Of a DNA stretch of 48,770 nt, positions 7,680 through 17,128 are shown piece after piece. Both the position numbers and the translations under genes were made by a program. The notes under the pieces were generated by a model that was not told the DNA's origin, did not search any database, and worked only from the letters and a program-made list of their open reading frames with translations. Numbering within the stretch: the stretch's first letter is position 1; the number at the start of each line of letters is the position of its first letter. Origin of the DNA: Nostoc sp. FACHB-280 (GTDB taxonomy: Bacteria > Cyanobacteriota > Cyanobacteriia > Cyanobacteriales > Nostocaceae); contig NZ_JACJSD010000051.1 in NCBI RefSeq assembly GCF_014697615.1, forward strand, positions 1-48,770. Direction: 5' to 3'.

Positions 7680-8262
7680 GTACATTGACACATTTGATGG
7701 TCAACTGTTAAAGGCACGACGAATAAAGGTCTGCTTGAAGCAGCCTAATCGTGACGGGGACAGAGAAATTTTTATTCTGACAAATCTGCCGTTTGAGGTG
7801 GTAAATGCAATTTTGATAGCCCAAATGTACCGCAAACGTTGGAAACTCGAAACCTTATTCCAAGTTCTGACAGAAAATCTCTGCTGCGAGATGAATACAC
7901 TAGGCTATCCAAAAGCAGCTTTGTTTACCTTCTGTATCGCTTTAGTTGCCTATAACGTACTGTCTACCGTTCAGGCAGCCCTCAGAAGTATTCATGGAAC
8001 CGAGAAGATAGAAGCCGAAGTTTCCAGCTACTATTTAGCCGATGAAATCAAGGGTACTTAAAGAGGAATGATGATTGCGATTCCCCCTGATGAGTGGTGT
8101 GTTTTTCAGAACATGACCTTCACAGAATTATCACAAACTCTCAAACATCTGGCAGGTCTTGTCAAACTGAGAACTTTTCGCCTTTATCCGCGAGGTCTAA
8201 AGAAAGCTCAACCAAAACGAACTTACCTCAAGAACAAGCAAGCCCCATATCTCAACTGCTAA
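7675..8262 (+). pseudogene. IS4-family transposase, 3' fragment interrupted by the CAST-like element and with an internal stop
   Basis: From 7675 the plus strand reads as the C-terminal half of an IS4-type DDE transposase, including the characteristic YRKRWKLETLFQVL stretch with the Y-x2-R-x3-E spacing. The open frame extends upstream to 7609 only because the transposon end happens to be open; about 22 codons there are transposon sequence, not transposase. A TAA at 8059-8061 breaks the frame, but the same frame resumes at once as RGMMIAIPP and runs to 8262. The stop therefore looks like a single substitution of a Tyr codon (TAT or TAC). The 5' half is missing from the window and should lie beyond the other end of the element. 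The gene is dead. Confidence 0.85.
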
Positions 8263-8410
8263 AATTATAACCCAGAAAAAGCTGCAAAATAACACACCTT
8301 GAAAGGGCTAGGTTTAACTCTCTGGGGATTCACTGTAGCACCGGAAGGGGGCATAACTCCGTTAGTAATTCCTTAAGACCAGTGTTTTGTTTTGGAAATG
8401 AGGCTAAAAA

Positions 8411-8444
8411 CAAAAAACACCGCGTCAGATGTATTCTGACACGG
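8411..8444 (-). terminator. Rho-independent terminator of the PEP-CTERM gene
   Basis: On the minus strand a 10-bp stem with one mismatch (CCGTGTCAGA pairing with TCTGACGCGG, loop of 5) is followed by TGTTTTTTG. It lies just after the stop of the PEP-CTERM gene at 8472. Confidence 0.75.
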
Positions 8445-8471
8445 GCGCTACAAAGTTGAATGAAAATTTAT

Positions 8472-9143
8472 TTATGCTTTAGCTTTTAGTTTTTGGAGTT
8501 GACGCTTAGATACTGAAACTGTACCTAAAGCCCCCAATGCTAATACACCTAGCCAAGCACTAGGTTCAGGAATTGATGTCGTCGTGCGTGACAGAGTAAT
8601 GTTATCCAGAATTAAACCAACATTATCTCCACCAACACCTTCAAAGGCTAAATTAGCCGTGGTCAGTGCGGCGACATTAATGGTGCGGGTAAAGGTGGTT
8701 AAAGCTTGGTTAGCTGGTAAGGTGAATGTTTCGTTGAACAAACTGCCCAAAGAGACAATTACGGAGTTAGTTTGGCCTCGTCTTCTTGCACCACCAAGAT
8801 CGAAGCTGATGTCAACTACATCTCCTGGATTAAATGTAAATGCTGTTTTTGATGTAATTATCCCAGCATTACGGGTTGAGCCATCTGTATCAATATACAG
8901 TCCGTTACCAGGGAATAAGTCAAAAAAACGATTGCCAATTAAGTCAACGGTGCCACCAGAAACGTTCCAGTTAGTAAAAGCATTGTAGTTTAAACGTCCC
9001 ACACCACCATTTTCACTATCAAAGTTGTCAGATAGTAGGGTGGCGGCACTAGCTGTATGAGATGTTGCCATGCCTATGGCTGTGATGGTGGTTAATGTGA
9101 GTCCTAATTTACTGAATGTGGAAAAAAAATTTGATTTAGCCAT
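8472..9143 (-). CDS. PEP-CTERM sorting-domain protein
   Basis: This is a 223-aa exported protein. It has an N-terminal signal peptide (about 1-33, ending ASA), a beta-rich middle domain with many Gly, Asn and Thr residues, and a C-terminal PEP-CTERM tail. The tail consists of IPEPSAW, a hydrophobic helix and a basic end (KRQLQKLKAKA). Such proteins are processed by exosortase and attached to or released at the cell surface, often as part of the extracellular matrix. The middle domain resembles carbohydrate-binding or jelly-roll folds, but I cannot name it. The gene stands alone with its own terminator. Confidence 0.85.
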   Translation of the reverse strand: MAKSNFFSTFSKLGLTLTTITAIGMATSHTASAATLLSDNFDSENGGVGRLNYNAFTNWNVSGGTVDLIGNRFFDLFPGNGLYIDTDGSTRNAGIITSKTAFTFNPGDVVDISFDLGGARRRGQTNSVIVSLGSLFNETFTLPANQALTTFTRTINVAALTTANLAFEGVGGDNVGLILDNITLSRTTTSIPEPSAWLGVLALGALGTVSVSKRQLQKLKAKA

Positions 9144-9419
9144 ACTTTAAGTAGAATGTTTTTCCAAAGAAAGAGGCCAGTAGTAATACGGGCGGTTTGT
9201 TAAGTAACTTGTCTAGGGGTACTGTGTTTTAGGGGACAATTACTCCTGATTGGCGATCGCATCACAGAACACGCAGCAAATTCTGGTAAACAATGAGTTT
9301 GACAGCAAGTTTTGAGCTTTGCAGTCATGTTACTACGTGTTATTTCTGTGAAGTTACTTTTATAGAGTACTTCTTTCTTTGTAATTTAATAATGAAGTTT
9401 CCGTATTTTTACATAAAAT

Positions 9420-10457
9420 TTAGCGGAGAGTTTTGGTTGTTACTATCCTCCGCTTGCGGAGGGATGTCAGACCCAAGGCTGCACTAGCCAATACACCGAA
9501 AATAGTGGTGGGTTCTGGTACTTGTTGTACGGGGACTGGTGTAGGTACAGGAGTTGTTGGTTGCGGAACTGGTGTAGGTTCTGGTACTGGAGTGGGTTCT
9601 GGTATTTCTGGTTGCGGAACTGGTGTAGGCTCTGCTACTGGAGTGGGTTCTGGTATTTCTGGTTTTGGCGGTTCACCAGAAGAAAAAGTACCTGCTTGAA
9701 TAAACACAGCAGAATCGTAACGATAATCTCCCACATCTGCAATTGCTATTTTCAGCCGATGTACGCCTTCACTTAATCCCAAAAATTGTGCAGAAAATAC
9801 ATTGGTAAAACCATCATATTGCAGATTATAAATTCCCCCATCACTCAAAGCATTATTATTAAATAAGTGCGGATTGGTGGCATTGCTACCAAATGGATTA
9901 CCACCATTAACAGTATTAATAGAAACTGGTGTATTAGTTCCGGGAATTAAGGCAATATTTTTACCATCTAAGAAAAATCCAAACACATCGTTAAATTTGG
10001 AATTTACATATTCGTTATATTCTTCGGAAGCAAAAACATAATTAAAAAATAGATTGCCTGTTGTTGATGTGAATTCAAATTCCAGTACACTAGCATCATA
10101 GGTTTTTACACCAGAAATTAAAGCACTTAAGTCAGCATCGCCAGGTAGTTTATTGCTACTAGATGCACTTTCGGTAGTATTTGGCCCGGATGCCAATTTT
10201 GCATTACCAGTGGTAAGAATAATGCCATTATCTATACCGATACCTGAAGCTAAACCATTTGTGAAAATTCCAGATGCTATTGGTGCGCCTTGATAGGTAG
10301 CATTAGAAATTGTAATGCCTGAACCTAAAATGTTGTTAACTAATAGATTCGGGTCACTGCTAGTAGTAATGTTGACCGCTTGAGCAGGTGCAGTTACTAA
10401 TCCTAAACCTAATAAAGAAAATGCACCTGTTTTGAGAAAATCCTGGAGAGATTTCAT
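9420..10457 (-). CDS. Choice-of-anchor L domain, PEP-CTERM surface protein
   Basis: This 345-aa exported protein has a signal peptide at about 1-27 (ending AQA). A beta-rich domain follows from about 30 to 255, with features of the choice-of-anchor L family, including SEEYNEYVNSKFNDVFGFF. Next comes a proline-rich spacer of repeated PEIPEPTPV/PEPTPVPQP units (about 262-315), and finally a PEP-CTERM tail (VPEPTTIFGVLASAALGL, then LRKRR). The spacer probably holds the domain away from the cell wall or outer membrane. An exosortase should process the tail; no exosortase gene is in this window. The start is ATG at 10457. Confidence 0.87.
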   Translation of the reverse strand: MKSLQDFLKTGAFSLLGLGLVTAPAQAVNITTSSDPNLLVNNILGSGITISNATYQGAPIASGIFTNGLASGIGIDNGIILTTGNAKLASGPNTTESASSSNKLPGDADLSALISGVKTYDASVLEFEFTSTTGNLFFNYVFASEEYNEYVNSKFNDVFGFFLDGKNIALIPGTNTPVSINTVNGGNPFGSNATNPHLFNNNALSDGGIYNLQYDGFTNVFSAQFLGLSEGVHRLKIAIADVGDYRYDSAVFIQAGTFSSGEPPKPEIPEPTPVAEPTPVPQPEIPEPTPVPEPTPVPQPTTPVPTPVPVQQVPEPTTIFGVLASAALGLTSLRKRRIVTTKTLR

Positions 10458-11342
10458 GTTTTTCTACCAACTAAACGTGAAGATTGGCAAGATTTGTTTT
10501 GCGAATTTTGGAGATTTTTAGCAAAAAATATGCCAAAAAGTAGCAAGTGTGATGGTTGCAAACTGAATTCATCTCTAGCCGCGATCGCTGATTATCAACA
10601 TATTGCTGTAACCACAATTTGAAAACACATTTATGTCGGTTTTTAGCGAGTTAATTTTTACTCTCTTCTCGCTTACCTATTTAATTAGATTAGTATTTAA
10701 CTATTTTTTTGGATAGTAGAAATACGGTCGTTTACACAATAATTACATTTTTAATTCTGTATATCTACTCGCAAAAGTTGATTTGATAACTGCTTGAGAC
10801 AATTGCAAGTGTAAACTCACCAATAAAACTTTGTAAATCAATCCAATTCCTTTAAAATATTTTTATATTTCAGTATGAAAATAAGATTAATAAAATATAA
10901 GGTCAATTTTAAATTGATATAAACCAATTTTTATATAGTTTATCCATAAATCAATTTTTGATAAAAATAAACCAAAATCACAATAAATGATATTTTTTAA
11001 TAATTTTTATTATTTTTTCGTCTAGCTATGGTAAAGATTTTGAGTAGAAAAACTTACATTCTTAGTAAGAATTCAGAAGACAGAAGCCAAAATTCAGAAT
11101 GGTGAGCGAGATTGAGAATCAGTACTATTAGGTGATGAAAATTTCTATCTAGCAGACTCCTAACTTAATTTATGATTCTGATTTCTGACGGCTGATTCCT
11201 GAATTCTATTGAGATAAAATTGCGCGATTTGGCATTCGGCGTTTTACTTTCATAGTCTTCACTTAAGATAAAGATAAGTGCAAAAATCGCTCAGTCCTTA
11301 TTTGCCCTAGCTTCATCTCTAGATTTACAGCAGAATTTGCTT
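10458..11342. other. AT-rich gene-free gap
   Basis: This gap of about 880 bp separates two divergent genes and should hold both promoters. Very AT-rich stretches lie at 10850-11030. Apart from the dispersed repeat at 11070-11207 I see no ORF, RNA fold or known operator. Confidence 0.5.
11070..11207. repeat. Dispersed inverted repeat (CAGAAGTCAG/TTCTGAATTC family)
   Basis: A block rich in ATTCAGAA, CAGAAG and GCCAAAATTC at 11070-11100 is mirrored by ATTCTGATTTCTGAC...CCTGAATTCT at 11175-11207. This imperfect inverted pair could fold into a long stem. Similar intergenic blocks are scattered in Nostoc-type genomes. Confidence 0.5.
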
Positions 11343-12161
11343 ATGAATTTCTCGTCAGCAAGACAATATTTTTACCAAGAGATTCAGCAACCTGACGAGT
11401 ATATCAACTTGGCCAAGGCAGCACTATACATTGCCCAAGAAGAATATCCCAACCTTGACCCGGAAGAATATCTCAATGCCCTTGATACAATGGCACAAGA
11501 GGTTCAAGAACGTTTACCAACTCCACGCTATCCATTGCGGTTGATTCAAAGCTTGAATCAGTATCTCTATGATGATTTGGGATTTACAGGCAATAGTAGC
11601 AACTACTATGACCCCCGCAACAGCTTTTTAAATGATGTGATTGACCGCCGTATGGGAATTCCCATCACTCTCGCACTGGTTTATTTAGAGATTGCCCACA
11701 GAATTGAGTTCCCAATGGTAGGTATAGGATTACCAGGACATTTTCTCATCCGTCCTGATATTCCTGATATGGAGATTTTTGTGGATGCTTTTAATCGGGG
11801 TGAGGTAATGTTTACAGAAGATTGTCAGGAACGACTCACCCAAATGTTTCAACAACCTGTCAACCTCAAACCCGAATTTTTAGCCACTGTCAGCAATCGG
11901 CAATTTTTGGCGAGGATACTGACGAATTTAAAATACATATATCTTAAACAGCAAGATTTGGGCAAAACACTCTCTGCTGTAGAACGAATTTTATTGTTAT
12001 TTCCGGCAGCGATGTTAGAAATCCGCGATCGCGGTCTGCTTTACTATCAATTAGGACATTACCCGCAAGCAGTCACAGACTTACAAAACTACTTATCCAA
12101 GGTTCCTGATGCTGAAGATGCAGTGGTAATTCAACGGTTACTTACAGAAATGGGTAAATAA
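11343..12161 (+). CDS. SirB1-like transglutaminase-fold protein with C-terminal TPR
   Basis: The 272-aa product has the SirB1/transglutaminase-like core, including DPRNSFLNDVIDRRMGIPIT and the GIGLPGHFLIR stretch, followed by TPR-like helices near the C-terminus. This family is conserved in cyanobacteria and proteobacteria. Its cellular role is not settled, and no classical transglutaminase Cys is obvious here. An open frame begins at a TTG two codons earlier, but ATG at 11343 is preferred. No partner gene is close; the next gene on the same strand follows after a repeat-filled gap. Confidence 0.85.
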   Translation: MNFSSARQYFYQEIQQPDEYINLAKAALYIAQEEYPNLDPEEYLNALDTMAQEVQERLPTPRYPLRLIQSLNQYLYDDLGFTGNSSNYYDPRNSFLNDVIDRRMGIPITLALVYLEIAHRIEFPMVGIGLPGHFLIRPDIPDMEIFVDAFNRGEVMFTEDCQERLTQMFQQPVNLKPEFLATVSNRQFLARILTNLKYIYLKQQDLGKTLSAVERILLLFPAAMLEIRDRGLLYYQLGHYPQAVTDLQNYLSKVPDAEDAVVIQRLLTEMGK

Positions 12162-12215
12162 ACAAGTTTGGATTCAAGTGGCACATTTCCTAGTTTAGGC
12201 TGTCATTGGTCATTA

Positions 12216-12349
12216 CCCGGATTTCTCACCACACCTCGAATGGAGGAGTAATGAGTAGTGAGTAAGGAGTAATGAGTAAAATTCTTAACTTATTACTTAT
12301 TACTCATTACTTATTACTTGTACGCAAAGCAGCTTGTGAGAAATGCGGG
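12216..12349. repeat. Nested MITE-like inverted repeat
   Basis: Outer arms CCCGGATTTCTCAC (12216-12229) and GTGAGAAATGCGGG (12336-12349) are inverted repeats with one mismatch in 14. Inside them, a tract of GAGTAATGAGTAA units (about 12244-12280) is mirrored by TTACTTATTACTCATTACTT (about 12290-12319). The 134-bp unit encodes nothing and fits a small non-autonomous element or large hairpin. The rest of the gap (12162-12473) holds only pyrimidine-rich sequence near 12420. Confidence 0.7.
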
Positions 12350-12473
12350 ATTAGTCATTAGTCATCCGTCAATACTAACGACAGTCTCAAGATAGTAGGT
12401 TTAAGAGTTGATAACTCCTGCCCCCTGCCTTCTGCTATACAATGGCATTCAGTAACTTTGATGATTGCCACCT

Positions 12474-13391
12474 ATGCTACCAGTCATCTATTCGGATGAG
12501 TTTTTGAATCACAAGACGGGAAATTATCATCCAGAAAACCCAGAACGTCTAACAGCCATTGTCACAGCGTTAAAAGAAGCGGCGTTTGCAGAAAATATTG
12601 CTTGGCGTGAACCTACTCCAGTTGCCGACAAACCATCGCTGATGTCTTTATTATTACAAGCCCATAGTCCCGCTTATGTCAAAAAACTGGGAGAAATTGC
12701 GGCTAGTGGCGGTGGCCATCTTGATGGTGATACACCCGTTTCCGCCAATAGTTATGATGTGGCGTTGTTGGCGGTGAGTGCTTGGTTAGATGGTGTTGAT
12801 GTTGTTTTAGCTACAGAAAATCCGGCTTTTGTGCTGGCGCGGCCACCGGGACATCATGCCGAAAGTGATGCTGGGATGGGTTTTTGTTTATTTTCTAATG
12901 CTGCGATCGCAGCTTTTTATGCACTAGAACAACCAGATGTTAAGCGTGTGGCGATTCTGGATTGGGATGTACATCATGGTAATGGAACTCAGGCGATCGT
13001 GGAAACTCACCCCCAAATTGCCTACTGTTCTCTTCATCAGTATCCTTGCTATCCTGGCACTGGTAGAGCTTCCGAACGTGGCTATCATAATAACGTTTTA
13101 AATGTGCCACTGCCCCCAGGTAGTGATATCAACGCTTATCGCCCACTGTTAGAAAGTAAGATAATTCCATTCTTACAAAACTTTCAACCTGATTTATTAA
13201 TTGTCAGCGCCGGTTATGACGCTAACGCCGCCGATCATTTGGCAAGTATGAATTTACTTCCAGAAGATTATGGTTTATTTACTGATTATTGTTTGGGTAT
13301 AACTCGAAAAATTCTGTTTGGTTTAGAAGGTGGTTATGATTTTTCGGCACTTTCTCAATCTGTGTTAGCAACAATTGAACACTGTTTATGA
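12474..13391 (+). CDS. Histone deacetylase-family amidohydrolase (AcuC/acetylpolyamine amidohydrolase type)
   Basis: This is a 305-aa zinc hydrolase with the histone deacetylase fold. It shows RPPGHHAESDAGMGFC (the catalytic His pair), LDWDVHHGNGT (zinc-binding Asp and His) and SAGYDA (second zinc Asp region). Bacterial members remove acetyl groups from small amines or from lysines. The substrate cannot be read from the sequence. The frame opens at a TTG at 12465, but ATG at 12474 gives the usual N-terminus (MLPVIYSDEFLNH). The length is normal and the motifs look intact, so the enzyme is probably active. Confidence 0.9.
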   Translation: MLPVIYSDEFLNHKTGNYHPENPERLTAIVTALKEAAFAENIAWREPTPVADKPSLMSLLLQAHSPAYVKKLGEIAASGGGHLDGDTPVSANSYDVALLAVSAWLDGVDVVLATENPAFVLARPPGHHAESDAGMGFCLFSNAAIAAFYALEQPDVKRVAILDWDVHHGNGTQAIVETHPQIAYCSLHQYPCYPGTGRASERGYHNNVLNVPLPPGSDINAYRPLLESKIIPFLQNFQPDLLIVSAGYDANAADHLASMNLLPEDYGLFTDYCLGITRKILFGLEGGYDFSALSQSVLATIEHCL

Positions 13392-13563
13392 ATATAGGTG
13401 CTGGAGGCTAGGGTTTAGCAAGCAAAATTTTTTATGTCAGATATTCATAAAAAAATCTTACGGCCAAGTATGCGTAAGTCCTGAAATCTATCTAAGTGAA
13501 TATTGCTTGTTAGATAGTGTTTATGAGATGTTTCCAGGTAACAATCCTCTGGAAAATACTGTC

Positions 13564-14199
13564 ATGAAAAAAAAATCAGTAGTTATTGCTACAGCGATTT
13601 CTGCTGGCGCTTGGTTGACGATAATAACTAAAGCTGAAGCTTTTCAATTAACTCCATTCACTAGTTATACTCCTAACCCTAATGGGCCAACATTTATTGT
13701 TAATTTTGACGGAAGTGGCCCTTATGATGGCTATGCAGTCAAGAGTATTAAGAACTTAAAACTCTTTAATGATCGGAATGAAACTTATAATATAAGTTTT
13801 GCCACAGGTTCTACTGAAGAATTGGGAAGACTAAAAATTCTCAACTATGACAATGATCGCGCACTGGAAGCCCATCGTACCATTGCAGATGCTTTACGCA
13901 GTTTGAGATTACCGGATGGATTGCGCGTTACTGCCTTAGAAGATTTGGCAGGTAATAAACAGTATACGTGGAGTATTATTGGGGATTGGGTTTGGTGGAC
14001 AGGTTTCTGGAATATAGACTATGGTTACAGTGGTGTATTACGAGAAGGCCCCTTCGGAGGTAGCAGTTTACTTTATGCTAGAAAAACTTATACTATTTTT
14101 AGCCCACAAGTACCAGAACCTATCACTTTTATTGGTAGTTTAACAGCACTAGGCTTTGGTATTGCTATCAAAAAGAAATTTGTATCGACACAGAAGTAA
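13564..14199 (+). CDS. PEP-CTERM sorting-domain protein
   Basis: The 211-aa product starts at ATG 13564 with a clear signal peptide: MKKKSVVIAT, a hydrophobic core, then KAEA. The frame is open further upstream to 13375, overlapping the deacetylase gene, but that part has no signal peptide and looks non-coding. The mature part is an unrecognised domain rich in Gly, Tyr and Trp. The tail is PEP-CTERM-like: VPEPITFIGSLTALGFGIA followed by KKKF. It is probably exported and handled by exosortase. It is the third PEP-CTERM gene within 6 kb. Confidence 0.75.
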   Translation: MKKKSVVIATAISAGAWLTIITKAEAFQLTPFTSYTPNPNGPTFIVNFDGSGPYDGYAVKSIKNLKLFNDRNETYNISFATGSTEELGRLKILNYDNDRALEAHRTIADALRSLRLPDGLRVTALEDLAGNKQYTWSIIGDWVWWTGFWNIDYGYSGVLREGPFGGSSLLYARKTYTIFSPQVPEPITFIGSLTALGFGIAIKKKFVSTQK

Positions 14200-14371
14200 G
14201 CATAACTCAGTTAGCAAGACTGTATTAATCTGAACCGATGCAATATGAGTAAACTAAAAACTAGCTAGTACAATAAGGCAAAAGTAAAAACAAAGGATAG
14301 TTATACTACAAGCCTTTTAGCAGTTCCTTATGGTCTGTTTATTTACGCCGCACTGTACTAGCCTCTTTCAT

Positions 14372-15199
14372 CTAACCAAAACGACCACTAATATATTCCT
14401 CTGCTTCTCTAGTATGAGGAGAAGAGAAAAGTTGAACTGTCGGACTAAATTCGACTAATTTACCACGGCGTTTGCCATGTTCATCAATTTCGGTATTAAA
14501 AAATGCTGTCCAATCTGCAACTCTCGAAGCTTGCTGCATGTTGTGAGTCACCATAATAATGGTGTATTGCTGCTTGAGTTCTAAGCAGAGTTCTTCTACT
14601 TGGCGGGTAGAAATTGGGTCAAGGGCAGAACAAGGTTCATCCATTAATAATACATCTGGCTTCATAGCGATCGCCCGTGCAATACACAGCCTTTGTTGTT
14701 GTCCACCCGATAATGCTGTACCTTTAGCTTTGAGTTTGTCTTTGACCTCATCCCAAATGGCTGCGCGTCTGAGGGAATCTTCGACTAATTCATCTAAATC
14801 ACCTTTATAGCCGTTAGAACGGGGGCCAAAAGCAATATTTTCATATATAGATTTTGGGAAAGGATTTGGTCTTTGAAACACCATCCCGACTTGGCGGCGT
14901 AATTTGACTGAGTTAATCTTAGGATCGTAAATGTTGCGATCGCGATAATTTAATCGACCTTCAACTTTCGCACCCGGAATCAAATCATTCATCCGATTAA
15001 AGCACCGCAACAGAGTACTTTTACCACAACCACTAGGGCCAATAAAAGCCACAATTTGCTTTTCGGGAATTTTCAGATAAACATCCAGCAAAGCCAAAAA
15101 ACCACTATAGTAAACTCTCAGACCCTCAATATCAAACACATTTCTTTCTTGAATCAGTGTGTTGTTAATTTGTCTACTTCTATTGTCATTGTGAGTCAT
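14372..15199 (-). CDS. pstB: Phosphate ABC transporter ATPase PstB
   Basis: The ATPase of the high-affinity phosphate importer shows Walker [10 protein letters not shown], the Q-loop in [21 protein letters not shown] (a PstB hallmark), signature LSGGQQQR, Walker B VLLMDEP and the H-loop VTHNMQQ. The frame is open to a TTG at 15241, but ATG at 15199 gives a usual length of 275 aa. It is the last gene of sbpA-like-pstS-pstC-pstA-pstB, 68 bp after pstA. It should act at the inner membrane with PstA and PstC. Confidence 0.96.
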   Translation of the reverse strand: MTHNDNRSRQINNTLIQERNVFDIEGLRVYYSGFLALLDVYLKIPEKQIVAFIGPSGCGKSTLLRCFNRMNDLIPGAKVEGRLNYRDRNIYDPKINSVKLRRQVGMVFQRPNPFPKSIYENIAFGPRSNGYKGDLDELVEDSLRRAAIWDEVKDKLKAKGTALSGGQQQRLCIARAIAMKPDVLLMDEPCSALDPISTRQVEELCLELKQQYTIIMVTHNMQQASRVADWTAFFNTEIDEHGKRRGKLVEFSPTVQLFSSPHTREAEEYISGRFG

Positions 15200-15267
15200 G
15201 ATAGTTACACCTAATTGAAGATTCCTATTTGATATCTGCAAAAATTTGCCGTTATCTAAATCAATAC

Positions 15268-16170
15268 TTATCTAGTGATTGAAAAGCGTTGGCGAACATA
15301 AATCGCTATCCCGTTCAATACTAAAATCAGCAACAACATCACAATAATTGTTGCGGCTGATGAATTAGCAAAACCTGGTTCTGGACGACTTAGATAACTA
15401 AAAATTTGAATTGGTAAAGCCATAAATCTCTGGAATAAACCAGGATTAAAAGTCAAAAAACTCACAGCTCCAACTACTATTAAACAAGCTGCATCACCCA
15501 CCGCACGAGATACAGAAATAATTACCCCTGTTAATATCCCAGGAATCGCATAGGGGATAACGTGATGGTAAATAGTTTGCCATTTAGTCACACCCAAACC
15601 ATAGGAAGCGTGTCTTAAAGAATCTGGAACTGCACGAATCGCTTCTCTAGATGTAACGATAATTACTGGTAAGGATAACAAAGATAAAGTTAAAGCTCCA
15701 GAAATTAAAGCCGGGCCAAAACCTAGCAAATAATTAAATACTCCTAAACCCAGCAACCCATACACAATCGAAGGTACACCTGCAAGATTACTAATATTAA
15801 TTTCGATGATGGCAGTCCACCAAGCTTTAGGTGCGTATTCTTCTAAATATAAAGCTGCTCCCACACCAATTGGCACTGCAACTAACATCACAATAATTGC
15901 CAAAAGAATGCTCCCTACAATTGCGGGACGAATACCTCCTTCATCTGGAAACCGGGATGGGGTTTCTGTTAAAAATCCTGGGGTTAAAAATCTGGTTAAT
16001 CCATCTTGGCAAATATCAAAAACCAGTAATGCCAATATAAATAAACCAATCAACAAACCCAATAAAAAAATGATTTCAAATACCTTACCTAGTGACTCTC
16101 TCTTTTCAATATTATCGGTAAATTCTGCACTAGAATCGAAAAAATCATTACCTTGATAACTTGTAGCCAT
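15268..16170 (-). CDS. pstA: Phosphate ABC transporter permease PstA
   Basis: This 300-aa inner-membrane permease has about six hydrophobic segments and the binding-protein-dependent transport signature ([18 protein letters not shown]), where the coupling helix contacts PstB. A conserved [15 protein letters not shown] stretch is typical of PstA/PstC. The start at 16170 lies 5 bp after pstC, so the two are likely translated together. PstA pairs with PstC to form the phosphate channel. Confidence 0.95.
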   Translation of the reverse strand: MATSYQGNDFFDSSAEFTDNIEKRESLGKVFEIIFLLGLLIGLFILALLVFDICQDGLTRFLTPGFLTETPSRFPDEGGIRPAIVGSILLAIIVMLVAVPIGVGAALYLEEYAPKAWWTAIIEINISNLAGVPSIVYGLLGLGVFNYLLGFGPALISGALTLSLLSLPVIIVTSREAIRAVPDSLRHASYGLGVTKWQTIYHHVIPYAIPGILTGVIISVSRAVGDAACLIVVGAVSFLTFNPGLFQRFMALPIQIFSYLSRPEPGFANSSAATIIVMLLLILVLNGIAIYVRQRFSITR

Positions 16171-16175
16171 ATTGA

Positions 16176-17117
16176 TTAATCGTATTTTTCTTTAAATCTA
16201 TGGGAAATCCAGTAACTAACAATATTTAATGCTAAAGTTAGCAGAAATAACACAGCCCCGACAGCATATAAAGTTTTAAAATTTAGACTTCCTCTTGGGC
16301 TATCTCCACCGGAAATCTGTGCCATATAAGCTGTCATTGTCTCTACTGACTCCATCAGATTCACAGTCAGTTTTGGCTGTTGTCCAGCAGCAATTACCAC
16401 AGTCATTGTTTCACCAACAGCACGAGAAATACCTAAAATAATTGAAGCTGTAATTCCTGAAAGTGCTGCTGGTAATAACACTTTAAAAATCGACTCTAAT
16501 TTAGTGATTCCCAAAGCATACGCGCCTTCTCTTAAAGAATTCGGCACGGCTTGGATAGCATCTAAACTAATAGAACCAACTGTTGGGGTAATCATCACAC
16601 CCATCATTAAACCTGCACTCATAGCATTAAATATTTCTAGAGGCAGAAAATTTCTCAGGAATGGGGTAACAAATAACAGGGCAAAATATCCATATACAAC
16701 TGTTGGTATCCCTGCTAAAAGTTCCACTGCTGGACGCAAAATGGCGGCGACTTTAGGTTGGGCATATTCACTTAAATAAATTGCAGAAGATAAACCCAAA
16801 GGAATCGCCACTGCCATAGCGGTGAGAGTAGTTAAGAAAGTCCCAGCAATTAAAGGCCAAATACCAAAATGTCTTTCAGCAAATAAAGGTGTCCATTTAG
16901 TATCGAGAAAAAAGTCAGCTAAGGGGACTTCTTGGAAAAACTCAAATGTTACCTGGAAGATAATAACGACAATACCAAATGTTGTTAAAACGGAGACTAA
17001 ACCACAGCAAAATAAAATTGTGGCGATAATCTTTTCGGTAATATCTTCAGATGGATTTTTTTCTAGCGATCGCCGAGAATCTTCCTGAAAACCATTTTGA
17101 TGATTGATGGCACTCAT
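16176..17117 (-). CDS. pstC: Phosphate ABC transporter permease PstC
   Basis: This 313-aa permease has six or so membrane helices, the GIPTVVYGYFALLFVTP segment and the coupling motif DAIQAVPNSLREGAYALG. The order pstS-pstC-pstA-pstB is the standard one. Spacing is 11 bp after pstS and 5 bp before pstA. The N-terminal 30 residues are charged and cytoplasmic. Confidence 0.95.
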   Translation of the reverse strand: MSAINHQNGFQEDSRRSLEKNPSEDITEKIIATILFCCGLVSVLTTFGIVVIIFQVTFEFFQEVPLADFFLDTKWTPLFAERHFGIWPLIAGTFLTTLTAMAVAIPLGLSSAIYLSEYAQPKVAAILRPAVELLAGIPTVVYGYFALLFVTPFLRNFLPLEIFNAMSAGLMMGVMITPTVGSISLDAIQAVPNSLREGAYALGITKLESIFKVLLPAALSGITASIILGISRAVGETMTVVIAAGQQPKLTVNLMESVETMTAYMAQISGGDSPRGSLNFKTLYAVGAVLFLLTLALNIVSYWISHRFKEKYD

Positions 17118-17128
17118 AAGTTAATAAA

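Noticed and set aside
7680-7760. Search for a GTN PAM and protospacer beside the insertion
   Set aside because: No GTN lies about 60-66 bp away on the expected strand, but by ShCAST polarity the protospacer should face the other end, so this test says nothing here.
9433-9776. Gly/Val/Cys-rich plus-strand ORFs
   Set aside because: They are antisense shadows of the proline-rich EPTPVP stalk in the minus-strand PEP-CTERM gene.
13375-13563. Long N-terminal extension of the PEP-CTERM protein
   Set aside because: It overlaps the deacetylase gene and lacks a start signal, whereas ATG 13564 begins a clear signal peptide.
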